From positions 20,919,839 to 20,983,838 of the forward strand of contig CM049316.1 in the NCBI GenBank assembly GCA_026874595.1: a stretch of 64,000 nt of DNA. Reading direction: 5' to 3'. Below are positions 59,218 to 64,000 of the stretch, one piece after another; within the stretch, counting starts at the first letter, position 1, and every line of letters starts with the position of its first letter. The position numbers were made by a program, and so were the translations under genes. Source of the stretch: Sipunculus nudus (lineage: Eukaryota > Annelida > Sipuncula > Golfingiida > Sipunculidae). The notes under the pieces are model-generated. The model was not told where the DNA came from and made no database searches. It saw only the letters and a list, made by a program, of their open reading frames with translations.

Positions 59218-60505
59218 TAAAGGCCCTGTCATCCTTAATGCCCTAACACTTCTGCGTGACAGATTACTTGATGATTTACACATTGACATTTTCTTCATAA
59301 GCAGTCGCACAATACGCACCTCATATGCATCTCAATCGATTTGTGTAAATTTTCTGCACGCAGGCATGCGCACAGTACGGCCCAGAACGTTGGACGTTTT
59401 CGGCATGCACAAAACTACGTTGCGTACAATGTTACGCAGGTCATCAGTTATAAATACGCAGCGCATCGGTACTGCGTCGGTCTAGCGCGGTAAGAGTACG
59501 CTATGTGTTCGTGGGGGATAAGCGGTTCCAACGCCGTAATACGCTGACCTCCCGGCCCGGACCCCGTCAGCGTATGGGCCGCGTATATTGCTCTTATATA
59601 AAGCGTACTTGCAGCGCAGATACAACGCACACTAAACAAACTCAAAGCAAATGTTGACGTATTGCACGAGTTAGTTCTGTTCGTATGGCCATTAGGCAGC
59701 GCATTACACTTATTTGTCACTTATGAGAAACGCTCAGATAGCGTATCTAAAGCGTACACCCAGGGTACACTCCAGATTTGGTATTAACACTCCTCTGGAC
59801 TCCAGGGTGAAAATGCCGAGCATTTCCTGATGTAGGTCAGGCATGCGGTGGGCATATGTCGGGTGCGTCCGGAATACGCTTGGCATGTGCACTGTATATG
59901 CAGTTGTTCGCAGGAAGACAAATAGTGTTGCGCAGTGCATAAGCAACTCGTACGCACCTCATTCGCAGTTGGTGCGGTGAATTCGTTACTTACACGCAAG
60001 ATATACGTCCCACGTAATGCTCCTTTCACCCGGGCCTAAAAAAATGTTGCTACGCGCATGATCGGCGGAGTCCCTGCGTAGGTTATGCATAGGCTGGCGT
60101 ACGATGACGTATTTCGTCTGGCTGGCGTAGGTTAGCGTGCTCTTGCTTAAGCATGGAGTACAGCAGCGTACAGTAGCGTAGTGTGTACTTTCTGCGTCCA
60201 GAACTCTACGCCGACGCTACGCGAAAAAAATGACAGGTTTAATTAATTGCGTCCATCTCGCGTATCCCTTTGCGTCCCTCGGCGTATTGTCACGTAGACC
60301 AGCGTAGGCACAACGTAGGACAGCGTGAGATCGGAGTAGTCTGTACGCCGCACTACGCAACTCTACGTAGGCCCGTTGTAAAGGGGTTTAAGTCAAAGAA
60401 ATCGAACATTTTCGAAATTTTGAGCGTACGGCTGCGTATTGAAAAATTCAAATAAAGAATTCATACAGATTTGAAATTCGCAGAAGTGTGACAAGGCCTG
60501 GATTC
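59218..60505. mobile_element. TACGC/GCGTA-rich element, copy 1
   Basis: The left end AAAGGCCCTGTCAT..CACTTCTGCG (about 59218-59258) and the right end CGCAGAAGTGTGACAAGGCCT (about 60478-60498) are imperfect inverted copies, suggesting a non-autonomous DNA transposon. The body is crowded with TACGC, GCGTA and CAGCG words on both strands. Copy 2 at 60520-61515 repeats the same landmarks (AATACGCACCTCATATGCAT, AGGCATGCGCACAGTACG, AATACGCAGCGCATCGGT). The open frames on the minus strand differ between copies and are not protein-like. Confidence 0.6.
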
Positions 60506-60519
60506 CTTTTGAGTTGGGC

Positions 60520-61515
60520 ATTGACATTTACATCATAAGCTGATTTACATACAATACGCACCTCATATGCATCTCGATAGTTAGTTGTAAGTTATATGTA
60601 CGCAGGCATGCGCACAGTACGCCCCAGTACGCCTGACGGTTTTGAGCGTGCACAAAAAAGTACGCTGCGTGCGCTGTGACGCAGGTCATAAGTTTAAATA
60701 CGCAGCGCATCGGTTCCGCATCGGTAGAGCGCGGCACGAGTACGCTATGTATTCGTAGGGGAAGAGCGGTTCAAAAGCGGTTATTCGCTGACCGCCCGGC
60801 TCACACCCCGGCAGCGAATGAGCCGCGTATATTGCGCATATAAATAGCATACTTGCAGCTGAACGAACTCAAGCGAATGTCGACGTATTTCTCGAATAAG
60901 TACCGTTCGTCTGGCGGTCAGGCGGCATATTGTACTTCTATGTCACTTACGGGAAACGCACAGATAGCGTATATATAGCTTACTTGCCGTAAGCCTACAT
61001 CCAGGGTACACTTCATATTTGGTATAAATACGATGACTCCTCTTAAGACTCCAGAGTAGATCGAGGCTGCAATCGGCGAGACTGCATGATCGCTGCCCTC
61101 AAATACCAGCATGACAGCATGATCCTGCAGCTCTATGAAAAGAATAAGAAGAAAATCGCACCGAGGAATCTCCTTTTTAATTAATCGGCGGGGCGAGTGG
61201 CAGAAATCCGGCGGAAATACGCACAGAATACGCTCGACATTCGACGGATGTGCGTCAGTCTTGCGGTGGGCATAAGTCGGGTGCGTTGGAATACTGTTAA
61301 TAGCATACGCAGCTTTTTGCAGCAAGAACAATAGTTTTGGGAACTTCATACGCAATGGATGCGCTGCATTAATACTAATACGCTAGATGTGAGTCACACT
61401 TAAGTCAAAGTAATCGAACATTTTCGAAATTTTGAGCGCACGGCTGCGTATTGATTAAAACTAAAACGGAAATCATAAGGACTTGATATACGGAGAAGTG
61501 TAATCGGGCCAGAAA
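60520..61515. mobile_element. TACGC/GCGTA-rich element, copy 2
   Basis: Direct diverged copy of the preceding block, starting near the shared CATTGACATTT and ending with TTTTGAGCGCACGGCTGCGT and GAGAAGTGTAATCGGGCC. It lacks most of the GCGTA-densest central segment (about 60040-60370) of copy 1. The minus frame of 145 codons (61355-60918) is open by chance or by repeat composition. Confidence 0.6.
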
Positions 61516-62115
61516 CCGTTCTGACAAAGGTATATACATGTAATTGACACACACACAAACGTATGCGCACCGCACCCGCACTCAGTTCAAGTGGACACGA
61601 AGCTTAAGTTTATCCTAAACTGACAACTAAAACATTGTCTGTTATGATGCCTTCTGTGCTTCAATGCATGCATGGTATATTAAACTTTTACTTTGCTTTA
61701 GGCATATAATTCCTCCAAAGTATTTTTAGGGTTGAATGTTTCTTCATACAAACGTTATAGGCCTATCGGTATTAATTGTCATCTCTCAAACAATGATGCT
61801 GTCGTACCCATGTTTCTTATCGAAAAACATTCTCACTCAAAATTCATATACATTATTGTGCTTAATATCTCCTTTCAAAACATATATTTGTATGATTTCT
61901 GGAACAGAATAATTTGCCATTACTTTGTTAATATGCTTGAAGGGGTTTCCTGGAGAATTTTAGCAAAAGTAATCTTTGAATCATGTAAGTGAAACACATG
62001 GCAACAGTCCTTGTGGAAACCTTAGAATTAAAATGTGACATTTAGTCCCTAACAGTTCATTACAAGAATCATTTTGAGCCGTGGATTTTTTTCACGGGTG
62101 CAGCTTGTAAAATAT
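61516..62115. other. No recognised gene
   Basis: AT-rich. An 86-codon plus frame (61732-61992) has no known motif. Confidence 0.45.
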
Positions 62116-64000
62116 ATTTTATTTTTTATTTTTTTTTTCGCCTCAGAAATTTTAATGAAATACAGTTTTGTTTCATCACAGGCGATTTTTTTTCAAACAT
62201 CATCAACATATGTATACAATACAGTATCACAATTCAATGATACAGGACTAATCATAGGACATTACAAACACACATTGTCTTCAATTAAATCATCGAACAA
62301 GCTTCTAAGTTTGCTCCACTTATCATTATGCTTTTTCAGTAATTCTCTGCCACTTGCTATACATCTTTCAATTCTCTCTGTATAATCCAGTTTTGATTTA
62401 AAGACTGAAAATAATGAAGATTCCTTCTCCTCTCTTTGTTTGTAAAGTATATATTTGTACAACAATAAAATTTGATTAAAAAGGATATTATTTTCGTTAA
62501 CAGGTAAAATACCATAAATTACAATAGAAAGTGATATATTAGGCAGGTCCAATTCATACTCGTGTAGCCATGCCTGAATTTTATAATATAAGTCCTTACT
62601 CACCATACATTCAAAAAATAAATGAATTATACTTTCCTGATAATTGAAACAATATGAACATTTGTCTGTTTCACTTATCTTCCATTTATATAACTGTTCA
62701 TTAAGAGGTATGTACTTATTTAGAATTTTGTATTGGAATTCTCTAAGATAGGTATCTAGTGTAACCATATAGATTCCCTTATACACATATTCCCATTCAA
62801 CTTCAATATTATTCTTTTCATTCATGTCATTCCAGCTCTTCTGCGTCGTAGGAACTTTCCATTTATTACTTATGTAGGTAGACTAAACATGCCTCGACTT
62901 CACATTATCAAGTATTTCAATCCCATTCGCAGACACAATTATATATTTTTCCACATTTTCATTTGTTATCTCTTTGTTCAATATATTATTTTTCGATCTT
63001 TGTAGAATTGACTGTTTTAATTGTAGCCAGTACATATGACTCAATAATGTACATCTATTATTGTTTTGTAGAAAAGTACTCCAGCTTTTCCATGATCCAT
63101 CTGTATTCAACAAATCTTTCACATAATTCATTCCCAGGTTTTCTAAACGTTTATTATATAATGACATGCCATTTACTTTTATATATTTGTTATTCCATAC
63201 ATATTGATAGATTATTTCATCTTCTGTCTGTGGTTCCACGGATACATAGTCAGCCCAGATTTTTAACATTTTCACATATAATTTTGGCAATATTTTTGGT
63301 AGCACATTAATATCAAAGTTGCTCCGAATACATCTTAAACCTCCGATACTCCTAAGTCTAAAATTAAGCATGTCCTTCACAACAGATTCTTGTGGCTCAA
63401 GACATCTCTTGGCCCACATTATCATCTGGGTTCTTATTTTGCTCTCAATATCTGGCACATTTAACCCTCTCTGCTCATATTTTCCGATTATTGTGGTGTA
63501 TTTAACTTTTGGTTTTCTGGCATTCCAAATAAAATCACATAGAAGTCTCTTCAAGGTTTGCAAAGTCTTTGTTTGGGGTACTAACATCTTAGTCACATAC
63601 AAAACCTCTGAAAGCCCAAGTGAACGGGCAACTTCTGCCCTGCCATAAATTGTAAGATTCCTGGTTTTCCAAATTGTTAACGTAGTTCTCAGATAATTCT
63701 CAACTCTCTGAAAGTTCTCCTTGAATATAATATCTTTATTATAAGAAAACCATATACCAAGAATTTTTATGGCTGCCCTTGTTAAATCGATCCACTTCAA
63801 ATTGTATAAACTCATGACACTGTTACTTTTCATAGATCCAATACAAGTAGCTTCAGATTTGGTTACATTTAATTTCAATGAAGAATAATATTCAAATGTC
63901 TGCATGACAGAGAGTGCTTGGCCTAGTGATTCTGAGTTTTGACATATATGGTAGTGTCATCAGCAAACATACACATTTTAACTGCAGTATTTCCGATTAC
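62116..64000 (-). mobile_element. Tx1/L1-like LINE, 3' half, running off the window
   Basis: The minus strand carries the last part of an ORF2 (see next entry), a short 3'UTR of about 120 bases and an A-rich tail (reverse complement of the T tract at 62116-62138). The element begins beyond 64000. The tail and low number of lesions suggest a fairly young insertion. Confidence 0.8.
62262..64000 (-). pseudogene. LINE ORF2 (reverse transcriptase), C-terminal part with two lesions
   Basis: ORF2 of L1/Tx1-clade LINEs is an endonuclease plus reverse transcriptase that copies the element into the genome. At the window edge the catalytic FADD motif is visible (MFADDTTIYVKTQN, about 63974-63930). A one-base frame slip follows at about 63928, then 340 open residues (63905-62883: SLKLNVTKSEATCIG, IKILGIWFSYN, WKTRNLTIYGRAEVARSLG, LLCDFIWNARKPKV). 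An in-frame TAG at 62885-62883 separates these from the last 187 residues plus about 19 upstream codons in the same frame. The C-terminus (YLREFQYKILNKYIPLN, CSYCFNYQESIIHLFFEC) is the Cys/His-rich tail typical of this clade. Two lesions only, so recently inactivated. Confidence 0.88.

Noticed and set aside
59448-61355. Several minus-strand frames (70-145 codons) in the TACGC-rich element
   Set aside because: Low-complexity, CpG-driven openness; the two copies of the element do not keep the same frame.
62963-63648. Plus-strand frames of 115 and 109 codons
   Set aside because: Antisense shadows of the LINE ORF2 reading on the minus strand.
1-64000. CRISPR arrays, bacterial operons, phage or virus genes
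   Set aside because: No spaced short direct repeats of CRISPR type, no ribosome-binding-site-led gene trains, and no viral structural genes were seen; the gene families are those of an animal genome.

Overview
This is animal nuclear DNA: AT-rich, intron/UTR-like and repeat-dense, with no operons, no bacterial gene spacing and no CRISPR. The Toll-like receptor (TLR) family, tRNA-derived SINEs, a Tx1/L1-like LINE, a piggyBac relic, MITEs and very frequent perfect (TA)n tracts fit an invertebrate. A bivalve-like mollusc is my best guess, but that is inference from repeat style, not a proven assignment.

Layout. 1-2.25 kb: no recognised gene. 2.26-2.62 kb: head-to-head tRNA-derived SINE pieces. 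2.78-5.13 kb (minus): a full-length TLR gene broken by one frameshift. 5.47-18.1 kb: MITEs, microsatellites, a SINE, a degenerate ~140 bp tandem repeat rich in AGGTCA half-sites, a candidate solo LTR and other interspersed repeats. 18.76-20.70 kb (minus): a decayed Ty3/gypsy-type element with the integrase C-terminus upstream of reverse transcriptase (Gmr1-like order). 25.56-27.18 kb (plus): a heavily decayed TLR pseudogene. 27.72-28.38 kb: C-terminal part of a piggyBac transposase. 28.53-31.87 kb: two opposed copies of a GCAGTA-hairpin repeat, microsatellites and a small tandem duplication. 32.76-32.93 kb: an isolated GC-rich islet. 34.27-51.98 kb: a ~17.7 kb tandem array of ~4 kb higher-order units. 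52.32-52.91 kb (minus): CR1/Jockey-like LINE remnant. 54.67-57.07 kb (plus): an intact 800-residue TLR, the only confidently functional gene seen. 59.22-61.52 kb: a duplicated TACGC/GCGTA-rich element. 62.12-64.0 kb (minus): 3' half of a Tx1/L1-like LINE running off the window.

The biological theme is a TLR cluster (one intact, one nearly intact, one dead) separated by fast-evolving repeats. The intact and frameshifted copies share the same architecture: signal peptide, LRRNT, LRR solenoid with a non-LRR insert, a single LRRCT, one TM helix and a TIR domain. In both, the single coding exon is preceded by a plausible 5'UTR splice acceptor. Most short open frames elsewhere are chance or low-complexity translations of (TA)n, (GA)n and other repeats.
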